Shown here in pieces: positions 57,180 through 63,453 of a stretch of DNA of 64,000 nucleotides. A program made the translations under genes and the position numbers. Below the pieces are notes generated by a model that made no database searches, was not told the DNA's origin, and saw only the letters and a program-made list of their open reading frames with translations. How positions within the stretch are numbered: position 1 is the stretch's first letter; each line of letters opens with the position of its first letter. Origin of the DNA: J095 sp964517605 (GTDB lineage: Bacteria; Chloroflexota; Anaerolineae; 4572-78; J111); the NCBI GenBank assembly GCA_964517605.1, contig CAZFCE010000007.1, positions 62,001 through 126,000 on the forward strand, given 5' to 3'.

Positions 57180-58028
57180 ATGGCCAAATCAAGAAAAAAA
57201 CCTGTTTCAATGACCATCTGGGCGCGCCGGGGCGTGCAGGCCGGGTTTGCCGGCTTTATTCTGGTTTCGGCGGCGCTGCATTTTACCAACCAGGGGCGGT
57301 ATCCATCGGTAGATGCGTTGTGCCCCTTTGGGCTGGTAGAAACCGCCTGGACGCTGCTGACCACCGGGAATTTTTTGCAAAAAATAGCCGTTTCAAACCT
57401 GATTCTTGGCGGGGCGGTTTTTGTGGGCACGTTTGTGGTGGGCGGCGCGTTCTGCGGGTGGATGTGCCCGCTGGGGGCGCTCCAGCAGTTGCTAACCTGG
57501 CTGCAACAAAAATTGCATTTGCCCCAAATTAACGTGCCGGAACGCTGGGACAAAATCCTCACTTACGGGCGTTTTGTGGTTTTGGCCGTGGTGGTGTATA
57601 TGAGCGCCGCCACCGCCACCCTGTGGTTTGCCGCTTACGATCCCTACCGCACGATTTTTAGTTTGCACTGGCTGTTCGATTTTAGCGCGGCGGCCTGGTT
57701 AACTTACGCGCTGGCGGTGGTGGTTATCGCCGGCGGGCTGGTTATTCCACGCTTTTGGTGCCGGTATTTGTGCCCGCTGGGCGGTATTTTGGGGCTGATC
57801 CAATACCTCAGCCCCATCAAAATTCGGCGTGATGCCGAGGTGTGCATTGATTGCAACCTGTGCAACCGGGCCTGCCCCATGAAGCTGGAAGTGGCTACCG
57901 TGGCGGCGGTTAGCGGCGATTGCATTGCCTGCCTGGAATGTGTGGAACGCTGCCCCAAACCGGGAGCGTTGAATGTGAGTTGGGGCAAATTATATCCGCT
58001 GGAGGACAAAGCTCATGAGACTGCCTAA
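57180..58028 (+). CDS. NapH/NosR-like membrane iron-sulfur protein
   Basis: The 282-residue membrane protein has about five helices and two 4Fe-4S ferredoxin-type clusters near the C-terminus, CIDCNLCNRACPMK and CIACLECVERCPKP. CGWMCPLGALQQL and CRYLCPLGGILG match the paired CX3CP motifs of NapH, NosR and RdxA-type quinol-oxidising or electron-transfer proteins. It probably passes electrons between the quinone pool and an acceptor. The partner is unknown. It overlaps the next gene by 14 bases. An ApbE enzyme 3 kb upstream would fit a flavinylated partner elsewhere. Confidence 0.9.
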   Translation: MAKSRKKPVSMTIWARRGVQAGFAGFILVSAALHFTNQGRYPSVDALCPFGLVETAWTLLTTGNFLQKIAVSNLILGGAVFVGTFVVGGAFCGWMCPLGALQQLLTWLQQKLHLPQINVPERWDKILTYGRFVVLAVVVYMSAATATLWFAAYDPYRTIFSLHWLFDFSAAAWLTYALAVVVIAGGLVIPRFWCRYLCPLGGILGLIQYLSPIKIRRDAEVCIDCNLCNRACPMKLEVATVAAVSGDCIACLECVERCPKPGALNVSWGKLYPLEDKAHETA

Positions 58029-58359
58029 ATTGATGATGCCGCTCATTGCATTGGTAATTTTGGGGGGAAGTGTGGCGGTGGCCTGGGCCGCAGGGTGGTG
58101 GATAACCGGCGTGGACGTTACCAAAATGAGTTCGCCGCAGGAAATCAGGGGCTGGATGAGTTTTGAGCAGGTATCCGGGCAGTTTGGCATACCGGTTGAG
58201 GTGCTGTACCAACAACTGGACATTCCCGCCGCAGTTGCGCCCACCACGCCCATCCGCGACATAGAAAAACAGATGGATGGTTTTGAAGTGACCGCCGTGC
58301 AACAAGTGGTGGCCGATTACCTCAAAGACCACAAAACCAATCCATCCACCGCGCCCTGA
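58015..58359 (+). CDS. Small membrane-anchored protein linked to the iron-sulfur protein
   Basis: A 114-residue protein, starting at ATG 58015 behind GGAGGA and overlapping the end of the previous gene. One TM helix at about 8-28 is followed by a soluble helical domain with IRGWMSFEQVSGQFGIPVEV and DIEKQMDGFEVTAVQQ. A similar short domain is found attached to or next to membrane iron-sulfur and FMN-binding electron-transfer proteins, so it is likely an accessory subunit. I have no firm family name. Confidence 0.7.
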   Translation: MRLPKLMMPLIALVILGGSVAVAWAAGWWITGVDVTKMSSPQEIRGWMSFEQVSGQFGIPVEVLYQQLDIPAAVAPTTPIRDIEKQMDGFEVTAVQQVVADYLKDHKTNPSTAP

Positions 58360-58389
58360 AATTCCAGAAAAAATCGCAGTATTACAACA

Positions 58390-58431
58390 AGCGCAGGCTA
58401 CGTTTTTAACGTGGCCTGCGCTGTTTTATTT
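58390..58431 (+). terminator. Terminator after the iron-sulfur gene pair
   Basis: AGCGCAGGC (58390-58398) pairs with GCCTGCGCT (58414-58422), and the inner TACGTT with AACGTG extends the stem around a TTT loop. GTTTTATTT follows. Confidence 0.85.
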
Positions 58432-58542
58432 CAACTATGGTTGAAATTAGTGACATTTGTCACCCCGTTTTATGACAAATGTCACTATTCACCCGGTTCA
58501 AAAGGGGATACACTTTATTTCAGTGAGTATTGAAATAAAGTG
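58428..58542 (+). promoter_or_regulatory. Operator region with three kinds of palindrome before the ArsR gene
   Basis: IR1 is ATTTCAAC-TATG-GTTGAAAT (58428-58447). IR2 is a 15-bp inverted pair (58448-58462 and 58473-58487); each arm is itself a TGACA-WW-TGTCA palindrome, with centres 22 bases apart. IR3 is CACTTTATTTCA-N8-TGAAATAAAGTG (58511-58542), which overlaps the ribosome site of the ArsR gene and ends 10 bases before its ATG. Two operator types, TGACAWWTGTCA and TTTCA-TGAAA, suggest two regulators or one regulator with several sites. Confidence 0.8.
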
Positions 58543-58552
58543 AGCGACACTA

Positions 58553-58936
58553 ATGACCGATTCTCCCGAAATGGATGAGCCAACTTTAGTCGAAGCGGCG
58601 GCGGTACTGAAAGCTTTGGCCGACCCCAACCGTCTGCGTATTTTTAACCTGCTAATGCAGGGCGATTCCTGCAATGGCGAATTGAACGGGCGGCTGGGCC
58701 TGCCGCCCAACCTGTTATCGCACCATTTGCGGGTGCTGCGCGAAACCGGCCTGGTGCAAAGCCGCCACGATGCCGTGGATGCCCGCTGGATTTATTACGC
58801 TGTGAACAGAGAAGTTGTTCAGCGTTGGCAACTCTGGTTGAGCCACCTGCTCAACCCGGAGCGCATTCAGGCGCGGCAGTGTTTGTGCGGCCCCGAAGGG
58901 CAACAGTCATCCCTGCCGGAAAAATGTAATTGCTAA
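58553..58936 (+). CDS. ArsR-family transcriptional repressor with Cys-rich C-terminus
   Basis: A winged-helix repressor of the ArsR/SmtB family, 127 residues. ALADPNRLRIFNLLM and LGLPPNLLSHHLRVLRETGLV are the hallmark helices. The alpha-3 metal site of classical ArsR (CVC) is reduced to one Cys in GDSCNGEL. The C-terminus instead carries CLC and CNC (RQCLCGPEGQ and EKCNC), so a ligand could be bound between the two ends. It likely controls its own promoter and the following genes through the palindromes upstream. Confidence 0.93.
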   Translation: MTDSPEMDEPTLVEAAAVLKALADPNRLRIFNLLMQGDSCNGELNGRLGLPPNLLSHHLRVLRETGLVQSRHDAVDARWIYYAVNREVVQRWQLWLSHLLNPERIQARQCLCGPEGQQSSLPEKCNC

Positions 58937-59016
58937 CAAACCGGGCCGGAAACTCTTTTTAAAAATTAAAAAACTAAAATTTCATATATAATTTTCAATC
59001 AGAAAGGAAAACTCTC

Positions 59017-60015
59017 ATGTCTAAAATTGCTATTCACGGTTTTGGTCGCATTGGGCGGTCATTAATGAAGGTGGCGCTCAAAAACAACCTGTTCACCCCG
59101 GTTTCAATCTCCGATATTAAGGATATTCCCACCCTGGCGGCGCTGTTTGAGGTTGATACCAACTATGGGCGCTGGCCCGAAGCCGTGCAAGCCACCGATA
59201 CCGGCTTTGTCATCGGTGGGCGGGAGATTGCTTATTTTGACGCCATGAAGGCGCTGCCGGATTGGGCGGCGCTTGGCGTTGACCTGGTGATTGACTGCAC
59301 CGGCCGGGCCACCGTGCGTTCCGGCGCGCAGGCGCACCTGGATCGCGGCGCCAAGCGGGTGCTGGTTAGCGCACCGAGTAAATCGTTGCAAGATTGCGAT
59401 GCCGTGCTGCTGCCGGGCATCAACCTGGATCAGTTTGACCCGGAGAAGCACAAAATCATCAGCATGGCCAGTTGCACCACCAACGCCCTGGCCCCGGTGG
59501 TTAAAGTGGTCATCGAAAACTTTGGCATCAAATACGGCCTGTTTTCTACCGTGCACGCCTACACCAATACCCAATCGCTCACCGACCAGCCCATGAAAGA
59601 CCGGCGCGACTCGTGGGCCGCCGCCGAAAACATCATTCCCTCCTCGTCGGGCGCGGCGCGGGCGCTGCAATTTATCTGGCCGGGCTTAAAAATCACCGGC
59701 AAGGCCTACCGCGTGCCTACCCGCACCGGCAGCATTGCCGAACTGAACCTGATTACCGAGCGCCCGGTAACGCGGGATGATGTGAACAACGCTTTCCGGC
59801 AGGCCGCCGCCACCGCGCCGCTTAAAGGGGTGATGGATGTACTGGAGGGCGAATGGGCTTCGTCGCGCATTGTCGGCGACCCGCACTCTTCGATTATTGA
59901 CCTGCCGTTAACCGCCGTACAGGAAGGCGTTATGCTCTCCGTGGCCGCCTGGTACGATAACGAAATGGGCTACTCCACCCGGCTGGCCGAAACGGCGGCG
60001 CAATTGGCCGGTTAA
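59017..60015 (+). CDS. Glyceraldehyde-3-phosphate dehydrogenase-like protein
   Basis: A GAPDH of 332 residues with the Rossmann motif IHGFGRIGRSLMKVAL, the catalytic Cys153 in MASCTTNALAPVV, HAYTNTQSLTD, and the GSIAELNLITERPVT substrate region. The length and NAD-site segment (SISDIKD) fit type I GAPDH. It lies immediately behind an ArsR regulator rather than with pgk or tpi. In several arsenic-resistance loci a GAPDH makes 1-arseno-3-phosphoglycerate for export by ArsJ. A moonlighting or resistance role is thus possible, but ArsJ is not in view. AAAGGAAAA precedes the ATG. Confidence 0.9.
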   Translation: MSKIAIHGFGRIGRSLMKVALKNNLFTPVSISDIKDIPTLAALFEVDTNYGRWPEAVQATDTGFVIGGREIAYFDAMKALPDWAALGVDLVIDCTGRATVRSGAQAHLDRGAKRVLVSAPSKSLQDCDAVLLPGINLDQFDPEKHKIISMASCTTNALAPVVKVVIENFGIKYGLFSTVHAYTNTQSLTDQPMKDRRDSWAAAENIIPSSSGAARALQFIWPGLKITGKAYRVPTRTGSIAELNLITERPVTRDDVNNAFRQAAATAPLKGVMDVLEGEWASSRIVGDPHSSIIDLPLTAVQEGVMLSVAAWYDNEMGYSTRLAETAAQLAG

Positions 60016-60031
60016 CCCGTAAATTGTTTTG

Positions 60032-60073
60032 GCCCCCGGTTGTTGCCTGCAATCCACGACGGCAACCGGGGGC
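60032..60073. repeat. 11-bp inverted repeat of the GGTTGCC family
   Basis: GCCCCCGGTTG (60032-60042) and CAACCGGGGGC (60063-60073) with a 20-base centre lie between the GAPDH and H-protein genes. There is no T-run, so it may be a processing hairpin or a dispersed palindrome. Confidence 0.65.
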
Positions 60074-60095
60074 ATTTATGCGGAAAGAAACATTG

Positions 60096-60545
60096 ATGAC
60101 CGAATTTTTAGTTGCAACGGTAGATAAATTCACTTTCAAAGTGGCCGCCGACCGGCTCTACACCGCCGACCACCTCTGGTTGAAAGAAGAGGCGGGGCAG
60201 GTGCGAATCGGTTTGAGCGACTATTTGCAGCAAATCTCCGGCGATGTGGCCTTTGTCGAGCCAAAACCGGCGGGAACGCTTTTGGCGGCGGCAGACGAAC
60301 TGGCCGCCATTGAAACCATGAAAACCACGCTGGATTTGCCCGCGCCGGTGAGCGGCGTGGTCCGCGCCGTTAATCCGCGCCTGGCCGACGAGCCGGAACT
60401 GGTTAACCAGGACCCCTACGGCGCGGGCTGGCTCGTCGAAGTTGAAGCCGATAATTGGCCCGCCGCCAAAACCGGCTTGCTGGAAGCCGCCGTTTATTTT
60501 GAAACAATGAAGGCCGAAGCCGAAGCGGAGGCAAAAAACGGATGA
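60096..60545 (+). CDS. GcvH-like lipoyl carrier protein
   Basis: A lipoyl-domain H-protein of 149 residues (ATG at 60096; an in-frame ATG at 60078 is possible). HLWLKEEAGQVRIGLSDYLQ and the lipoyl-Lys hairpin AAIETMKTTLDLPAPVSGVV place the modified Lys at residue 76. ETMK differs from the common ESVK of glycine-cleavage H-proteins. No gcvT or gcvP is nearby; it overlaps a DGC-domain gene by 4 bases. H-protein-like carriers not tied to glycine cleavage are known in sulfur oxidation (LbpA), so this may carry a sulfur-linked intermediate. That is inference. Confidence 0.88.
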   Translation: MTEFLVATVDKFTFKVAADRLYTADHLWLKEEAGQVRIGLSDYLQQISGDVAFVEPKPAGTLLAAADELAAIETMKTTLDLPAPVSGVVRAVNPRLADEPELVNQDPYGAGWLVEVEADNWPAAKTGLLEAAVYFETMKAEAEAEAKNG

Positions 60546-60961
60546 GCCAAACTAAACAAATAGTTGTGGTGCCGTGTAGCGGCATTGGCAAAACCTACGG
60601 CTCGGTGGGGCGCGAAGCCGCCTATCAACTGGCCGAAGAATTGCGCCCCGGCAGCACCGAAGTGGTGGCCCTGTCGCTGCTGGTGCTGGGCGATGCGGCC
60701 ACGCGGGCGCGGGTGCAGGCCGCTCCGGCCATTACCATTGATGGCTGCAAGCTGGCCTGCGCCAGCAAAATGGTGACAGAAAGCGGCGGGCGGGTAGCCT
60801 GCGAAGCCAACGTGCTGGATACTTTCCGCCGCCACCGCCACCTTAAACCCAAAGGCATTGCCGAATTGAACGACGAGGGGCTGGAGTTGGCCTGCCGCAT
60901 GGCCGAAGAATTGGCCGCCGTCGCCGACAAAATCACCGGAGAGGAGGCCGCCGATGCCTGA
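60542..60961 (+). CDS. DGC-domain putative zinc-binding protein 1
   Basis: A 139-residue protein of the DGC family (named for a conserved Asp-Gly-Cys). It shows VVVPCSGIGKTYGSVGREAA at the start, then ITIDGCKLACASKM, the DGC motif with CX3C. Two further cysteines (PCSG, VACEAN) could complete a metal site. The family is of unknown function but regularly occurs with redox and metal genes. It starts inside the stop of the lipoyl-protein gene (ATGA) and overlaps the second DGC gene by 8 bases, so these three genes are tightly coupled. Confidence 0.88.
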   Translation: MSQTKQIVVVPCSGIGKTYGSVGREAAYQLAEELRPGSTEVVALSLLVLGDAATRARVQAAPAITIDGCKLACASKMVTESGGRVACEANVLDTFRRHRHLKPKGIAELNDEGLELACRMAEELAAVADKITGEEAADA

Positions 60962-61676
60962 TTTACCTTCCAAAAAAGTGGGAATTGTGGCGTGCAGCGG
61001 CGAGGAACTGGCCGCCGGCACCGTTACCCGGCTGGCGGCGCTGAAGGTGCTGGAGCAACTCCGCCCGGCCCAAACCGTAACCATTTGCCTGCCACTGTTT
61101 TTGGCCGGCGGCGAGGGCGACCGCGCTTTTGCCCGCTTTTATCCCACCATCGCTATAGATGGCTGCGATAAACGCTGCGCCGCCCGCGCCACCGAGCAGT
61201 ACAGCGGCAAACCGGCGGCCAGCGTGGTTGTGACCGATCTGGTGGGAGCTACCGCCAACCTGGGCACGCCGCGCCGCTTGAACGAAACGGGCCGGCAGGC
61301 GGCAGAAACCGTGGCCGAGGCCGTTGCCCCGCTGGTGGATGGACTGTTGGGCATCAACTGGAACCGCCGGAGCGGAACGGCCCTTGGGCAAACCCCGGCT
61401 CAGCCGGAAGCAGCGGTGGAGGCCACCTGCGCCTGCGGCTCCGGCATCCCGGTGCTAACGCTCACGGTTGAAGATCGGCGGGAAACGCTGCTGGCGGTGC
61501 CGGCCATTTTTGAGCAGTTTTACCAGCAGGGCAAACGCCCCGATACCGCCGGCGTGGCCGCCGAACTGGTGCAAACCACCGGCCTGTACAACACCATCGC
61601 CGAAAATTTTGTGGCGGCCTACCGGGCGGCGCTGCTGCGCGAATTTGAAACCTACTGCAAAAAACAGGGGGAATAA
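60954..61676 (+). CDS. DGC-domain putative zinc-binding protein 2 with extra C-terminal domain
   Basis: The 240-residue protein repeats the DGC layout (VGIVACSGEELAAGTVTRLA, then IAIDGCDKRCAARATE). From about 150 it adds a second domain with CACGSGIPVLTLTVEDRR, AVPAIFEQFYQQGKRP and AAYRAALLREFETYC that I cannot name. Being longer than its neighbour and partly parallel in the first half, the two may form a heterodimer. Cysteines at C14, DGC and CAC suggest metal or sulfur binding. It overlaps the first DGC gene and abuts the OsmC gene without a gap. Confidence 0.85.
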   Translation: MPDLPSKKVGIVACSGEELAAGTVTRLAALKVLEQLRPAQTVTICLPLFLAGGEGDRAFARFYPTIAIDGCDKRCAARATEQYSGKPAASVVVTDLVGATANLGTPRRLNETGRQAAETVAEAVAPLVDGLLGINWNRRSGTALGQTPAQPEAAVEATCACGSGIPVLTLTVEDRRETLLAVPAIFEQFYQQGKRPDTAGVAAELVQTTGLYNTIAENFVAAYRAALLREFETYCKKQGE

Positions 61677-62129
61677 ATGGCGCGCACGGCAACTTACCAC
61701 ACCACCGTTACCTGGCAGGGGGCGCACCGGGGCCGCGTAAAAATGGGCAACGGCCCGGAAATGGACTTTTCGGCCCCGCCCGACGCCCACGGCCATGCCG
61801 GGGTGCTCACCCCGGAAGATGCTTTTGTGGCCGCCGCCAACACCTGTATTATGATGATGTTCATTTGGGCGGCGGAGCGCTTTAAGCTGGATTTGCACAG
61901 CTACGAGTGCTACGCCGAAGGCAAAAAATTGGTTGAGTTGGATCGGACGGAAATTTTTACCCGCCTGGTTTTTAAGCCCCGGATTGTGGTTAACGCCAAC
62001 GGGGCTGCCGTTGAGTGGGTTCTCAAACAGGTGAGCCGGGCGCTGGCAGCGGCTCAAAAATACAGTCTGGTGGCCAACTCGGTAAAATCAGAAATTATTA
62101 TTGAACCCAACATTGAGGTGTTGCCGTAA
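61677..62129 (+). CDS. OsmC-family protein with one of two catalytic cysteines missing
   Basis: The 150-residue protein has the OsmC/Ohr fold: YHTTVTWQGAHRGRVKMGNG at the start, LTPEDAFVAAANTCIMMMFI (first cysteine), and the swapped C-terminal strands. The usual second cysteine motif (CPV or CLV before SNS) is here KYSLVANSV, with Ser in the cysteine position. Classical peroxide reduction through a Cys pair is therefore doubtful, leaving a one-Cys variant. It begins directly after the DGC2 stop codon. Its context points to thiol chemistry in the same operon. Confidence 0.88.
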   Translation: MARTATYHTTVTWQGAHRGRVKMGNGPEMDFSAPPDAHGHAGVLTPEDAFVAAANTCIMMMFIWAAERFKLDLHSYECYAEGKKLVELDRTEIFTRLVFKPRIVVNANGAAVEWVLKQVSRALAAAQKYSLVANSVKSEIIIEPNIEVLP

Positions 62130-62176
62130 TCATTACGGCTGTAGGCTAAATTTTATCAGGAAAGGATAAAAAACCG

Positions 62177-63031
62177 ATGCCGGCAAATTACAAAGCCGAA
62201 TTAGTCGGCGTTTTTGGCCATCCGGTGGCCGAAAACCCCACCATTGTTATGCAAGAGGCCGCCTTTCAGGCCGCCGGCCTGAACTGGCGCTACCTGACCA
62301 TTGAGGTTTACCCCCAGGATTTAGCCGCGGCGATGGCGGGGCTGCGGGCTATGAACATGCGCGGGATTAACCTGACCATTCCGCATAAAGTGGCCGTTTT
62401 GCAATATCTGGATGAAATTGCCCCCGACGCCGCCCTGATTGGCGCGGTGAACACGGTGCGCCGCGAAAAAGACAGGCTCATCGGTGAAAATACCGACGGC
62501 AAAGGCTTTTTGCGCGCCCTGCGCGATGACGCCAAAGTTGACCCGGCGGGCAAACGGGCGGTTATTTTGGGGGCCGGCGGCGCGGCGCGGGCCATTGGCG
62601 TGGAGCTGGCCCTGGCGGGCGTTAGCCACCTGACCATTGTCAACCGCTCGGCGCAGCGCGGCGCGGAGTTGGTTAACGTGCTCAACGATAAAACCTCGGC
62701 GCAGGCGCAACTGGTAGAATGGGCCGCCGCCTACAAAGTGCCGGCCGGCACGGATATTCTGGTGAACGCCACCTCCATTGGCCTGTACCCGGATGTTGAG
62801 GCCAAACCCAACCTTGATTTTGATACCATTACCCCCGGCTTGGTTGTGTGCGATGTCATCCCCAACCCGCCCCAAACCCTCTTTTTGAAAGAGGCGCAGG
62901 CGCGGGGAGCCATCACGTTGGATGGGCTGGGGATGCTGGTTTACCAGGGAGCCATCGGTTTTACTATGTGGACCGGGGTGCAAGCGCCGGTTGAGGCCAT
63001 GCACGGAGCCTTGAAAAAGGTATTTGGATAA
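62177..63031 (+). CDS. Shikimate-dehydrogenase-like oxidoreductase with altered substrate site
   Basis: The 284-residue protein has the AroE fold. INLTIPHKVAVLQYLDEIAPDA carries the catalytic Lys, ENTDGKGFLRALRD the catalytic Asp, VILGAGGAARAIGVELALAG the NADP Rossmann motif, and GLGMLVYQGAIGFTMWTG the C-terminal helix. The N-terminal substrate motif, normally G-P-I-x-H-S-x-S-P, reads GHPVAENPTIVMQ: the two serines that bind shikimate are Asn and Thr. Such changes are seen in quinate or unassigned AroE relatives. Its place in a redox cluster, away from aro genes, also argues against a housekeeping AroE. Confidence 0.85.
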   Translation: MPANYKAELVGVFGHPVAENPTIVMQEAAFQAAGLNWRYLTIEVYPQDLAAAMAGLRAMNMRGINLTIPHKVAVLQYLDEIAPDAALIGAVNTVRREKDRLIGENTDGKGFLRALRDDAKVDPAGKRAVILGAGGAARAIGVELALAGVSHLTIVNRSAQRGAELVNVLNDKTSAQAQLVEWAAAYKVPAGTDILVNATSIGLYPDVEAKPNLDFDTITPGLVVCDVIPNPPQTLFLKEAQARGAITLDGLGMLVYQGAIGFTMWTGVQAPVEAMHGALKKVFG

Positions 63032-63058
63032 AATTTAACGCTATCAAGGGAGATGAAT

Positions 63059-63331
63059 ATGTTAACCATCAAAGTATTGGGGCCGGGCTGCCGTAACTGC
63101 CAGGTATTGGCCGAAAAAGCCGCCGAAGCTCTGGAGGCGCTGGCGGCAACTCAACCGGAAAATTACGAAGGCACTATTGTGAAGGTAACGGATATGCAGG
63201 ATATTATGAAATACCCAATCCTGTATACCCCCGGTTTGGTGATTAATGAAAAGCTGGTCAGCGCCGGGCGCATCCCTACCACGGATGAAATTAAGGATTG
63301 GCTGGTTGAGGCTGTTGGCCCGGCTCTTTAA
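63059..63331 (+). CDS. Small thioredoxin-like protein (redox-active disulfide protein 2, TIGR00412)
   Basis: The ATG at 63059 (6 bases after AAGGGAG) gives 90 residues. LTIKVLGPGCRNCQVLAEKA has the CX2C redox pair, and MKYPILYTPGLVINEKLVSAGRIPTTDEI has the cis-Pro segment of the TM0996/MTH895 family. Members are commonly encoded next to DUF318 permeases, as here, where the permease starts 122 bases later. Likely role: cytosolic thiol reductant or chaperone for the transport substrate. Confidence 0.92.
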   Translation: MLTIKVLGPGCRNCQVLAEKAAEALEALAATQPENYEGTIVKVTDMQDIMKYPILYTPGLVINEKLVSAGRIPTTDEIKDWLVEAVGPAL

Positions 63332-63369
63332 CCTGATTTAGCCTGAATTGGATGTAAAGATAACCAAAA

Positions 63370-63416
63370 AATAGTAGGTTGGTAGATATTCCGTAGCCTG
63401 CCAGCCTATTATTTTT
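63370..63416 (+). terminator. Probable terminator or attenuator before the permease
   Basis: AATAGTAGGTTGG (63370-63382) pairs with CCAGCCTATTATT (63401-63413) through two G-U pairs, with an 18-base loop and a T-run. It would separate, or partly read through to, the permease gene. Confidence 0.55.
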
Positions 63417-63453
63417 GCCTGTATCCATTTGATATTTTTGATAAAGGATTTGT

